DNA from: an uncultured Pseudomonadota bacterium
Lineage (GTDB): Bacteria; Desulfobacterota_B; Binatia; UBA9968
Length of the DNA: 12,103 nucleotides
Direction of reading: 5' to 3'
NCBI GenBank assembly: GCA_946478635.1
Contig: CAMLCX010000104.1
Coordinates: forward strand, 1 to 12,103
The notes under the pieces were generated by a model, which saw only the letters and a list, made by a program, of their open reading frames with translations, was not told the origin of the DNA and searched no databases. Numbering within the stretch: the stretch's first letter is position 1; each line of letters begins with the position of its first letter. The position numbers and the translations under genes are program-made. Of this stretch, positions 5,497 through 12,103 are shown in pieces.

Positions 5497-6366
5497 ATGA
5501 GAATTGGCGTGGTTTTTCCCCAAACTGAAATCGGCAGCAACCCTGCCGTTATTAAAGAGTACGCCCAAACCGCCGAGCAACTCGGTTTCAAACATGTGCT
5601 CGCCTACGATCATGTGATCGGCGGCAATCCAGCCAGTCGTCGCGGCTGGCGACCTCCCTATACCCACTTGGACCCGTTCCACGAGCCTCTGGTTCTGTTT
5701 TGTTATCTGGCGGGTCTGACAAAAACCCTTGAGTTCGTCACCGGCGTCATCATTTTACCCCAACGCCAAACTGTCTTGGTAGCCAAACAGGCCGCAGTAG
5801 TCGATGTTCTGAGCGGCGGCAGACTCCGTTTCGGCGTCGGACTCGGCTGGAATGCGGTGGAATACGAGGCGCTTGGCGAAGACTTCAAAACCCGCGGCGC
5901 GCGCTGCGAGGAGCAAGTCGAAGTGCTGCGCAAGCTCTGGACCGAGGAGCTTGTCACTTACACTGGCCACTGGCACAAGATTGTCGACGCCGGGATCAAT
6001 CCGTTGCCGGTGCAGCGGCCGATCCCAATCTGGTTCGGCGGCACCGACGACCGCGCCCTCCGTCGTCTCGCCAGACTCGGCGACGGCTGGTTTCCGCTGT
6101 TAGGACCCGATGAAAAATGCCGCGCGCTGATCGAAACTGTTCGGAAATATGCCGGCGAGGCCGGCCGCGATCCGGGCGCCATCGGCATCGAAGGGAGAAT
6201 CGCTTACGGCGACGGATCGCCGGAGGCGTGGCTCCGCGATCTCGAAGCGTGGCGCAAGCTTGGCGCAACGCACGTAAGTTTCAATACGATGAAGGCGGGA
6301 TTGAAGACTTCGGCGCACATCGAAGCGATCCGCCGCTTCCAGTCCGCCACCACAAACGCCTGGTAG
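5497..6366 (+). CDS. Luciferase-like (LLM class) F420-type oxidoreductase
   Basis: This 289-residue TIM-barrel flavin/F420-dependent oxidoreductase belongs to the bacterial-luciferase superfamily, closest in pattern to the TIGR03619 (Rv2161c-like) group. Visible hallmarks are the opening strand MRIGVVFPQT, LGFKHVLAYDHV (29-40), VTGVIILPQRQTVLVAKQAA (81-100), then DVLSGGRLRFGVGLGWN (103-119), EYEALGEDFKTRGARCEEQVEVLRKLW (~122-148), and PIPIWFGGTDDRALRRLARLGDGW (~175-200). Such enzymes transfer hydride from F420H2 or FMNH2 to diverse organic substrates; the substrate cannot be read from sequence. Length is typical. The gene stands alone, divergent from htpX by 166 bases, and ends two bases from the stop of the convergent aminopeptidase gene. 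Choice of F420 over FMN is inferred from the subfamily pattern. Confidence 0.9.
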   Translation: MRIGVVFPQTEIGSNPAVIKEYAQTAEQLGFKHVLAYDHVIGGNPASRRGWRPPYTHLDPFHEPLVLFCYLAGLTKTLEFVTGVIILPQRQTVLVAKQAAVVDVLSGGRLRFGVGLGWNAVEYEALGEDFKTRGARCEEQVEVLRKLWTEELVTYTGHWHKIVDAGINPLPVQRPIPIWFGGTDDRALRRLARLGDGWFPLLGPDEKCRALIETVRKYAGEAGRDPGAIGIEGRIAYGDGSPEAWLRDLEAWRKLGATHVSFNTMKAGLKTSAHIEAIRRFQSATTNAW

Positions 6367-6368
6367 CT

Positions 6369-7514
6369 CTAACGCGTGGCCGTGGCGCGATCTCCGGTCT
6401 TATCAAGCCATGCTCGCACCGCTTCGAAGGGTTCGCCCTGCTCCTTCACGGTATCGCGCATGACCTCGATCGTGCGGCGAAGGTTCCCGCCGCAAGCTTG
6501 ATAAAGTGACTCGAACAAATCGAGATCTTTTAAGTAAACCAAATAATGCATGAGCACCGCGTTGTTGAGCGGCTGCTGGCCGAAACCGCGAAAGCGGTGC
6601 AGCGGCCGGTCGGCGATGCGACGCGACCATTCGGCTTTGCTGCGCGCGAAGACCTCCTCGCGCAGGCGCAGTTTGTCATCGCGCGCAAGATCGCGGTCAT
6701 AAAGTGCGGTTAGTTCGCGCGCGACCTCAGCGATAAACGCGCCGAATTCCTTTTCTTCCGCCCAAAGTTCGAGCGCGCGCCGGTGTTCCGGGCTGCCCTC
6801 GCCGAAGCGGTCCCGGAAGAAATCGATAGCCGCGCGGTGCCCGACGAAATTCGCCGAGCTTTCATTAAACGCGCCCGCCCCTTTGATGTAAAGCGTGTTA
6901 TGAAAAAGTTCGTGAAAAACAATACTACTCAACAACACTTTATCGTACCGCAGCAGGTGCGACAGCAACGGATCATCGAACCAGCCGAGAGTGCTAAACG
7001 CCGCCGAGGTTCGGAGATTTGTATCGTAACCCTCGGCCTTGAGCCGCTCGATCTCGGCCTCCGCGTCCTCTTTGGAAAAATACCCTTTGTACGGAACGCT
7101 GCCGATGATCAAAAACCACCAGGTGTAGGGCTTCAGCTCGGTTTTCGGCGCCGCGAGGACGACATAAGTCAGATCGGGTCGATCGACGTAGGAATAGCTC
7201 GCGTAACTTCCCCCGACGTTGAACTGGAGCTGATCGCGGGCATAGTCGCGGGTCGCCAGCACCAGGCGCAATTTTTCCTGAGTGTCGGACGTTACGTCGG
7301 GCCGCGCGATGAAATCAGCGATGGGCTCGCGCCGCCAGAGGATTTTTCCTTCCTCGTAGGCGGCGCGCATGACGTACAGGGGCGAGCAGGCGGAAAAGAG
7401 CACGGCCGTCAGCGCCGTGGTCAATCCAACTTTTGTGTACCTTCGGCATTTTCGTCGGGAAATGCCGATGCCGCGCGCAAGCACCGGCGCCAGGGTCGGT
7501 ATGATGCTAGGCAT
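6369..7514 (-). CDS. Predicted lipoprotein zinc aminopeptidase (PF10023/COG4324)
   Basis: This 381-residue member of the 'putative aminopeptidase' family (COG4324) is probably an outer-membrane or periplasmic lipoprotein. A basic n-region (SRRKCRRYTK, ~19-28), a hydrophobic core (TTALTAVLFSA) and lipobox Cys43 (LFSAC) precede the family start YVMRAAYEEGKILWRREPI. The zinc site is HELFH (201-205), with N217-E218-S-S-A giving the likely third ligand, a gluzincin arrangement. The family motif TWWFLIIGSVPYKGYF is at 131-146. I use ATG 7514, which overlaps the exporter gene's stop by 8 bases (AATGCCTAG); the frame is open to 7673, but that part lies antiparallel or out of frame inside the exporter gene. 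The n-region is unusually long. Genes of this family are rarely studied, so the substrate is unknown. Co-translation with an exporter hints at a shared job. Confidence 0.88.
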   Translation of the reverse strand: MPSIIPTLAPVLARGIGISRRKCRRYTKVGLTTALTAVLFSACSPLYVMRAAYEEGKILWRREPIADFIARPDVTSDTQEKLRLVLATRDYARDQLQFNVGGSYASYSYVDRPDLTYVVLAAPKTELKPYTWWFLIIGSVPYKGYFSKEDAEAEIERLKAEGYDTNLRTSAAFSTLGWFDDPLLSHLLRYDKVLLSSIVFHELFHNTLYIKGAGAFNESSANFVGHRAAIDFFRDRFGEGSPEHRRALELWAEEKEFGAFIAEVARELTALYDRDLARDDKLRLREEVFARSKAEWSRRIADRPLHRFRGFGQQPLNNAVLMHYLVYLKDLDLFESLYQACGGNLRRTIEVMRDTVKEQGEPFEAVRAWLDKTGDRATATR

Positions 7515-9324
7515 TGGCCTTGCGCACGGCTTCCGGCGCTTGCAACTGCAATTCTTCGCGCTCGTATTGCAGCTGGTACAGCCGATGATAGATGCCGCCT
7601 TTTTCCATGAGCTCGACGTGGGAGCCGACTTCCCGCACTTCGCCGTGGTGCAGCACGATGATGCGGTCGGCATTGCGAATCGTGGAAAGCCTGTGCGCGA
7701 TCAAGAGGCAGGTGCGATTGCGCATGACCTTTTCCAGCGCGTCTTGAATCAAGGCTTCGGTCTCGGAATCGATGCTCGACGTCGCTTCGTCCATGACGAG
7801 AATCTCCGGTTGGTAAACCAGCACGCGCGCCAGCGCGAGGAGCTGGCGCTCGCCTCCGGAAAAATTGCTGCCGCGCTCGCGCACATGGGCGGCGTAGCCT
7901 TCGGGCAGGCGGCGGATAAACGAATCGGCATTGGCGGCGCGCGCCGCCTCTTCGATCCGCTCCAGCGGAATCGTCGGATTGCCGAGCGCGAGATTGGCGC
8001 GCACGTCGCCGGAAAACAAAAACACATCCTGCAGGACAACGCCGATATGTCGCCTGAGCGCGCGCAGGTCCCACTCGCGCACGTCGACCCCGCCGACTCT
8101 GATCGAGCCCTGTTCGATATCGTAGGAACGGTTGAGCAGCTTGACGGTCGTCGTCTTGCCGGACCCGGTCGCGCCGACAACCGCGACTTTTTCGCCCGGT
8201 TCAATTCGGAACGAGACGCCTTTTAGAACCGGCGTATCGGATTTGTAACGGAACCAGACATTGTCAAAGACCACCTCGCCGCGAAACGGCGTCGGCACCG
8301 ACGCTTTTACCGGACTGCGAATGTCCGCCGGCGTATCGAGCAACTGAAAAATTCTCTCCGCCGAAGCCATGGCCGACTGCATTACGGCATACTTTTGACT
8401 GAAATCGCGCAGCGGCACGAAAAAGCGGTGCAGATATTCCTTGAAAGCGACCAAGGTGCCGATGCCGATCGCCGCTTGCAGCACCTGGCCGCCGCCGTAC
8501 CAAAGCAATAGTCCGACGCTCACCGATCCGGCCGCTTCGACCATCGAATAAAGCGCGGCCTCGTAGAGATTCGAAAAATGATAGGCATCGCGATGGTCGG
8601 CGTTGAGGGCGTCGAACTCGCGGAAAGTTTTTTCCTCGCGCGCGAAGAGTTGAATCACCGCCATCCCCGAAATAGCCTCGCCCAGATAGGCGTTGATGCG
8701 CGCGATCCGTTCGCGAATCTGGCGATAGGTTTGCCGCGCTTTGACGCGAAAAAAATTGATCGCCACGGCCATCGGCGGGATCAACGCGAGCGAGACCAGC
8801 GCCAGCTTGACGTCCAGGTAAAACATGATGCCGACGATCCAGCTCACCATGACGAAGTCGGCGGCCAAGGTCACCACCCCGGAGGCAAACATTTCCTGCA
8901 ATACGTCGACGTCGGTGGTCATGCGCGTCACCAGCCGGCCCACGGGATTGCGATCGAAATAGCTCATCGGCAATTGCTGCACGTGCGAGAAGATCGCCAC
9001 GCGCAGATCGGCGAGGCAGCGCTGCGCCACCAGCATGGCCAGATAGTAATGAGCGAACGCCGCGATGGTTTCGCCGATAAGCGCGCCGAGGAAGAGCAGC
9101 ATGACATTTTGCAAGCCCCAAAGATCCTTGCCGGCGATATATCGATCGATGCCGATTTTCATAAGGTAGGGCTGCGCCAAGCCCATGGCCTGCTGCAGTG
9201 GCAAGAACAAGAGACTGAGAAAGAACAGCCGCTTATAGGGACGAATGAATCGCCACAGGCGCTTGATCAGCCGAAAATCGTAGGCTTTGCCCAGGATTTC
9301 TTCTTGGTGCGGTGCTTGGGCCAT
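7507..9324 (-). CDS. ABC exporter half-transporter, catalytically canonical subunit (YheH/MdlB-like)
   Basis: This 605-residue half-transporter has an N-terminal six-helix membrane domain (about 30-320) fused to an ATPase domain (about 350-585), the B-type multidrug/peptide/lipid exporter layout. ATPase motifs: Walker A GATGSGKTT (384-392), Q-loop Gln432 (VLQDVFLF), signature FSGGE (488-492, a variant of LSGGQ), Walker B ILVMDE (508-513) with catalytic Glu513, D-loop SSID, and switch His544 (IAHRLST). Its partner has Asp instead of the catalytic Glu, so this subunit should carry the hydrolysing Walker B. The ATG directly follows the partner's TAG, so the two are made in equal amounts. The substrate cannot be read from sequence. 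Confidence 0.94.
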   Translation of the reverse strand: MAQAPHQEEILGKAYDFRLIKRLWRFIRPYKRLFFLSLLFLPLQQAMGLAQPYLMKIGIDRYIAGKDLWGLQNVMLLFLGALIGETIAAFAHYYLAMLVAQRCLADLRVAIFSHVQQLPMSYFDRNPVGRLVTRMTTDVDVLQEMFASGVVTLAADFVMVSWIVGIMFYLDVKLALVSLALIPPMAVAINFFRVKARQTYRQIRERIARINAYLGEAISGMAVIQLFAREEKTFREFDALNADHRDAYHFSNLYEAALYSMVEAAGSVSVGLLLWYGGGQVLQAAIGIGTLVAFKEYLHRFFVPLRDFSQKYAVMQSAMASAERIFQLLDTPADIRSPVKASVPTPFRGEVVFDNVWFRYKSDTPVLKGVSFRIEPGEKVAVVGATGSGKTTTVKLLNRSYDIEQGSIRVGGVDVREWDLRALRRHIGVVLQDVFLFSGDVRANLALGNPTIPLERIEEAARAANADSFIRRLPEGYAAHVRERGSNFSGGERQLLALARVLVYQPEILVMDEATSSIDSETEALIQDALEKVMRNRTCLLIAHRLSTIRNADRIIVLHHGEVREVGSHVELMEKGGIYHRLYQLQYEREELQLQAPEAVRKANA

Positions 9325-11064
9325 CTAGATCTGTTCGAGTTCCTCGCTCAGGCGCTGCTGCTGATAAAGCTCGGCATAAACCCCGCCGCGCCGGGTCAAT
9401 TCGTCATGGCTGCCCCGTTCGATGATTTTGCCTTCGTCGAGCACAAGAATTTCATCGGCTTCTTTGACGGCGGAGATGCGGTGCGAAACGATTAAACAGG
9501 TTTTTTCTTTAAGTATCGCGCGCAGCCCGTGCAGAATCTCGGCTTCGGTTTGCGCGTCCACGCTGGAAAGACAATCGTCGAGGATCAAAACCGGCGGATC
9601 GGTGACCAGCGCGCGGGCCAGAGTCGCGCGTTGTTTTTGCCCGCCCGAAAGCGTCACGCCGCGCTCGCCCACCACCGTATCCAAGCCCTGGGGGAAAACT
9701 TCGAGATCGCGCTCGAGCTTGGCGATCTCGATGGCGCGCGCCAGTTCTTCGGCGCTGCACTGGTCCCGGCCAAACGTCAGATTGTTCTTGAGCGAAGTAG
9801 AAAAAAGAAACGGCTCCTGCGGCACATAGCCGATCATCTTGCGCAAATCGCCGAGCGGCAGGGTTCGGATATCCCGCCCATCCATCAAAATGGTGCCGCT
9901 TGAAGCATCGAAGAGGCGCGGCACGAGATGCGCGAGCGTGCTCTTGCCTGAGCCGACCCTTCCGACCAATCCCACGGAGCGACCCACGGGAAGATTGAAA
10001 TCGACGCCTTTGAGGGCGCCGTGGCCGTTTTTCTGGCGCGCGTAAGCAAAGGACACGTTACGGAATTCGATTCCCTGTTTGAGGGCGTGATCCATGCCGC
10101 GCGCCGCGTCGTCATGGATCTCGGGTTTGCTCTCGAGAATTTCCTCCAACCGCCGCATGGCGGCGCGACCGCGCTCGACCAAAGAGAGCATCCAGCCGAA
10201 GGCCGCCGTAGGCCAAGCCAGCACGTTGAGATAAGCGATAAAGGCGACGATGTCGGCCACCAGCAAATCGCCGCGCAACACGCGCACGCCGCCGTACCAG
10301 ATGACGATCAGCACGGTCAGGCCGTTGATCCCCTGCATGATCGGGTTGACGATGCCGCGCATTTTCGCCATTTCCATGCTTTTGACTTCGTAGTCCTTGT
10401 TGAGGCCGATGAATTGCTGGGTTTGGAAATTTTCCTGGGCATAGGCCTTGACGACGTGCATGCCGCTCAAATTTTCCTGCACGTGGCTGCTCAACACCGA
10501 CATCTGCTGCTGCACTTCCAGGGAGCTCTTGAGAATGCGGCCGCGAAACTTGCGCGCCACGTACATCAGCAAAGGAAACGGCGCCAGGGCCGCCAGCGTC
10601 ATGCGCACGTCCATGGTCAGCATCAAGGCCACGGCGTAAACGTAATAGAGCGGCGCGTTGGCAAAGTTGAGCACTCCCGGACCGAGCATCACGCGCACGG
10701 CGGAAATGTCATTGATCACCCGCGACATGAGATCGCCGGTTCTTTGGGTGTGATAAAAAGCCGGCGGCAGCTTTTGCAAGTGCGCGAAGAGATCGTTGCG
10801 CAAATCGTACTCAATGTTGCGCCCGGCGTTGAAAATCAAAGCGCGCGAATAGGTGCGCACGATGCCCTGCAGGACCGCCGCACCGAAGATCAGCGCGGCG
10901 TAGTAGGTCACGTCGCCCAACGAACCGCCGTGCTCGATGATGCGCACGGCCTCGCGAATCCACCAGGGAATCCACATGACCAGCGTCGCCGTGCCGAGAA
11001 GACACAGGCCGCCGAACAGATATTGCCGCCGGTAGCGCCGTACGTAGCCTAACAATCGCCCCAT
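9325..11064 (-). CDS. ABC exporter half-transporter, degenerate-site subunit (YheI/MdlA-like)
   Basis: This 579-residue half-transporter has a membrane domain (about 10-300) and an ATPase domain (about 330-575). Motifs: Walker A GRVGSGKST (368-376), Q-loop Gln416 (YVPQEPFLF), canonical signature LSGGQ (472-476), Walker B VLILDD (492-497) and His528 (VSHRISAV). Residue 497 is Asp where exporters have the catalytic Glu. In known heterodimers (TM287/288, BmrC/D, LmrC/D) exactly one subunit has this change, giving one weak and one active ATP site. The partner's variant FSGGE signature would face this degenerate site, which completes the pattern. It is the first gene of the operon, ATG 11064, preceded by a weak GGGAC ribosome-binding stretch. 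A weak promoter candidate, TTGCGA-17-TATCTT, lies within 35 bases upstream. The gene is divergent from typA. Confidence 0.94.
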   Translation of the reverse strand: MGRLLGYVRRYRRQYLFGGLCLLGTATLVMWIPWWIREAVRIIEHGGSLGDVTYYAALIFGAAVLQGIVRTYSRALIFNAGRNIEYDLRNDLFAHLQKLPPAFYHTQRTGDLMSRVINDISAVRVMLGPGVLNFANAPLYYVYAVALMLTMDVRMTLAALAPFPLLMYVARKFRGRILKSSLEVQQQMSVLSSHVQENLSGMHVVKAYAQENFQTQQFIGLNKDYEVKSMEMAKMRGIVNPIMQGINGLTVLIVIWYGGVRVLRGDLLVADIVAFIAYLNVLAWPTAAFGWMLSLVERGRAAMRRLEEILESKPEIHDDAARGMDHALKQGIEFRNVSFAYARQKNGHGALKGVDFNLPVGRSVGLVGRVGSGKSTLAHLVPRLFDASSGTILMDGRDIRTLPLGDLRKMIGYVPQEPFLFSTSLKNNLTFGRDQCSAEELARAIEIAKLERDLEVFPQGLDTVVGERGVTLSGGQKQRATLARALVTDPPVLILDDCLSSVDAQTEAEILHGLRAILKEKTCLIVSHRISAVKEADEILVLDEGKIIERGSHDELTRRGGVYAELYQQQRLSEELEQI

Positions 11065-11141
11065 GTGTCCCGTTAAGATACTCTACGGTGCTCCGGGTCG
11101 CAACAAACAGCGGCGAAAGAGATGTCATTAAGCGCACTTAC

Positions 11142-11191
11142 AGGAGTGTCGCTTGACATTGCCCAGTCGCTCCCTGATAAACATGGTGATG
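11142..11191 (+). promoter_or_regulatory. typA start region: Shine-Dalgarno and overlapping promoter-like boxes
   Basis: AGGAG (11142-11146) lies 6 bases before TTG 11153, a good translation start. The same TTG opens a perfect TTGACA (11153-11158), followed after 17 bases by GATAAA (11176-11181), just before ATG 11183 and ATG 11189. Both readings cannot serve the same mRNA: the first gives a TTG start, the second a nearly leaderless ATG start. Confidence 0.4.
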
Positions 11192-12103
11192 CAACCGACA
11201 CAGAGCCGCCGCCACGATATCCGAAATATCGCCATCATCGCCCACGTTGACCACGGCAAGACGACTCTCGTCGACGGGCTGCTGCACCAAAGCGGCATTT
11301 TTCGCGCCAACGAACACGTTGCCGAGCGCGTCATGGATTCCATGGAACTGGAGCGCGAGCGCGGTATCACGATCATGGCGAAAAACACCTCCGTCCGCTA
11401 CGACGATGTGAAGATCAATATCGTCGACACGCCCGGCCACGCCGATTTCGGCGGCGAGGTGGAGCGCACGCTGGCGATGGTCGACGGCGTCATGTTGCTG
11501 GTGGATGCTTCCGAAGGCCCGTTGCCGCAAACACGCTTCGTTTTGAAGAAAGCGCTGGAAGCCAAACTGACGCCGATCGTTTGCATCAACAAGATCGACC
11601 GGCCCGACGCCCGCGTCGCCGCTGTCTTGGACGAAATCTACGATCTGTTTATCGACCTCGACGCCAGCGAAAATCAGCTGGATTTCCCCGTCGTCTATAC
11701 CAATGCCCGCGCCGGCACGGCGACCCTCGATCTAAAGGAGCCGGGGGAAAATCTTAAGCCGATGTTCGAACTGATCGTGCAGACTCTCGCCGGTCCGCTC
11801 GTCGACGCCGCGGCGCCGTTGCAGTTCCAGGCGAACAATCTCGATTATAACGACTACGTCGGAAGGCTCGCCGTGGGCCGCGTTAAAAATGGCACACTGG
11901 CGCCGGGACAATACACGCTGTGCCGGGCGGATGGCAGCCAGCAGCTGATCAAGGTCACCCAAGTCTACGGCTGGCAGGGACTGAAGCGCGTGGAAGTGGC
12001 GGCAGCGGGCGCCGGCGATATCGCGGCCATCGCCGGCATCGAGGACATCGGCATCGGCGACACGATCACCGATCGTGAGAATCCCCAGGGCCTGCCGCCT
12101 CTG
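11153..12103 (+). CDS. typA: TypA/BipA ribosome-associated GTPase, N-terminal part (runs off the window)
   Basis: TypA (BipA) is a translational GTPase of the EF-G/LepA kind that binds the ribosome and helps assembly and stress or cold adaptation. About half of the usual ~600 residues are present; the frame is open to base 12103. Motifs: G1 AHVDHGKTT, switch 1 ERERGITI, G3 DTPGH, G4 NKID, and a G5-like TNARAG; domain 2 (beta barrel) begins at about [25 protein letters not shown]. The conserved core starts [15 protein letters not shown] place the start at TTG 11153 because AGGAG sits 6 bases upstream; ATG 11183 and ATG 11189 are in frame, lack a ribosome-binding site and give an N-terminus closer to the family's usual length. 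Divergent from the exporter operon, 88 bases apart. Confidence 0.93.
   Translation, partial: MTLPSRSLINMVMQPTQSRRHDIRNIAIIAHVDHGKTTLVDGLLHQSGIFRANEHVAERVMDSMELERERGITIMAKNTSVRYDDVKINIVDTPGHADFGGEVERTLAMVDGVMLLVDASEGPLPQTRFVLKKALEAKLTPIVCINKIDRPDARVAAVLDEIYDLFIDLDASENQLDFPVVYTNARAGTATLDLKEPGENLKPMFELIVQTLAGPLVDAAAPLQFQANNLDYNDYVGRLAVGRVKNGTLAPGQYTLCRADGSQQLIKVTQVYGWQGLKRVEVAAAGAGDIAAIAGIEDIGIGDTITDRENPQGLPPL

Noticed and set aside
7515..7673. Longer aminopeptidase reading frame starting near 7673
   Set aside because: The extra stretch overlaps the exporter's ATPase C-terminus out of frame and is Cys/Lys-rich without sense. ATG 7514 gives a proper lipoprotein signal and the usual stop-start overlap.
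6783..8226. Plus-strand open frames opposite the aminopeptidase and second exporter gene
   Set aside because: Shadows; the minus-strand genes carry HELFH and complete ABC motifs.
8578..9495. Long plus-strand open frame across the exporter genes
   Set aside because: Antisense shadow spanning the junction of two well-supported ABC genes; composition is His/Gln/Asp-rich with no motif.
10021..11052. Long plus-strand open frame opposite the first exporter gene
   Set aside because: Antisense shadow, repetitive His/Gln/Val composition, no ribosome-binding site.
1..12103. CRISPR arrays, tRNA or rRNA genes, complete insertion sequences
   Set aside because: No regularly spaced repeats, no cloverleaf with CCA-type acceptor, and no transposase or integrase motif seen on either strand.

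Overview
The window looks like chromosomal DNA from a Gram-negative bacterium. The supporting evidence is a lipoprotein-type metallopeptidase, an HtpX membrane protease, a two-gene ABC exporter, TypA, and a luciferase-like (F420-type) oxidoreductase. The last of these would suit soil or groundwater lineages rich in such enzymes, such as Deltaproteobacteria-like, Binatota-like or Rokubacteria-like groups. That placement is a guess from gene content; there is no rRNA or tRNA in the window to test it.

The left part (about 1-4320) is an accessory, defence or toxin-antitoxin type region, all read on the minus strand. From right to left along transcription it holds: (a) a compact two-gene cassette of small proteins (4299 to 3894) with its own strong promoter and a terminator that contains the last stop codon; (b) the ruins of a type I restriction-modification operon, in which the first ~100 codons of hsdR run straight into the last ~110 codons of hsdS, with no room for hsdM; (c) an intact gene coupled to the hsdS end, whose product has a HEPN-type R-x4-H motif and is a candidate RNase; (d) a ~670-base gap without a convincing gene; (e) an overlapping three-gene cassette: a TIGR04255-family protein, a HicB-like protein and a HicA-like protein.

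The right part (about 4450-12103) is housekeeping-like and visibly more G+C rich. It holds htpX (minus), divergent from a luciferase-like oxidoreductase gene (plus). Convergent with the latter is a three-gene minus-strand operon encoding the two halves of a heterodimeric ABC exporter and a predicted lipoprotein zinc aminopeptidase. A 5'-partial-window typA/bipA GTPase gene (plus) is divergent from the exporter and runs off the right edge.

In the exporter, one half has Asp in place of the catalytic Glu and the other carries the variant signature motif, as in asymmetric heterodimers of the TM287/288, BmrCD and LmrCD type. The aminopeptidase start overlaps the second exporter gene's stop, so all three are probably made together. 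The most interesting items are the TIGR04255/HicB-like/HicA-like trio, the HEPN-like gene left beside a deleted restriction operon, and the exporter-plus-peptidase operon.
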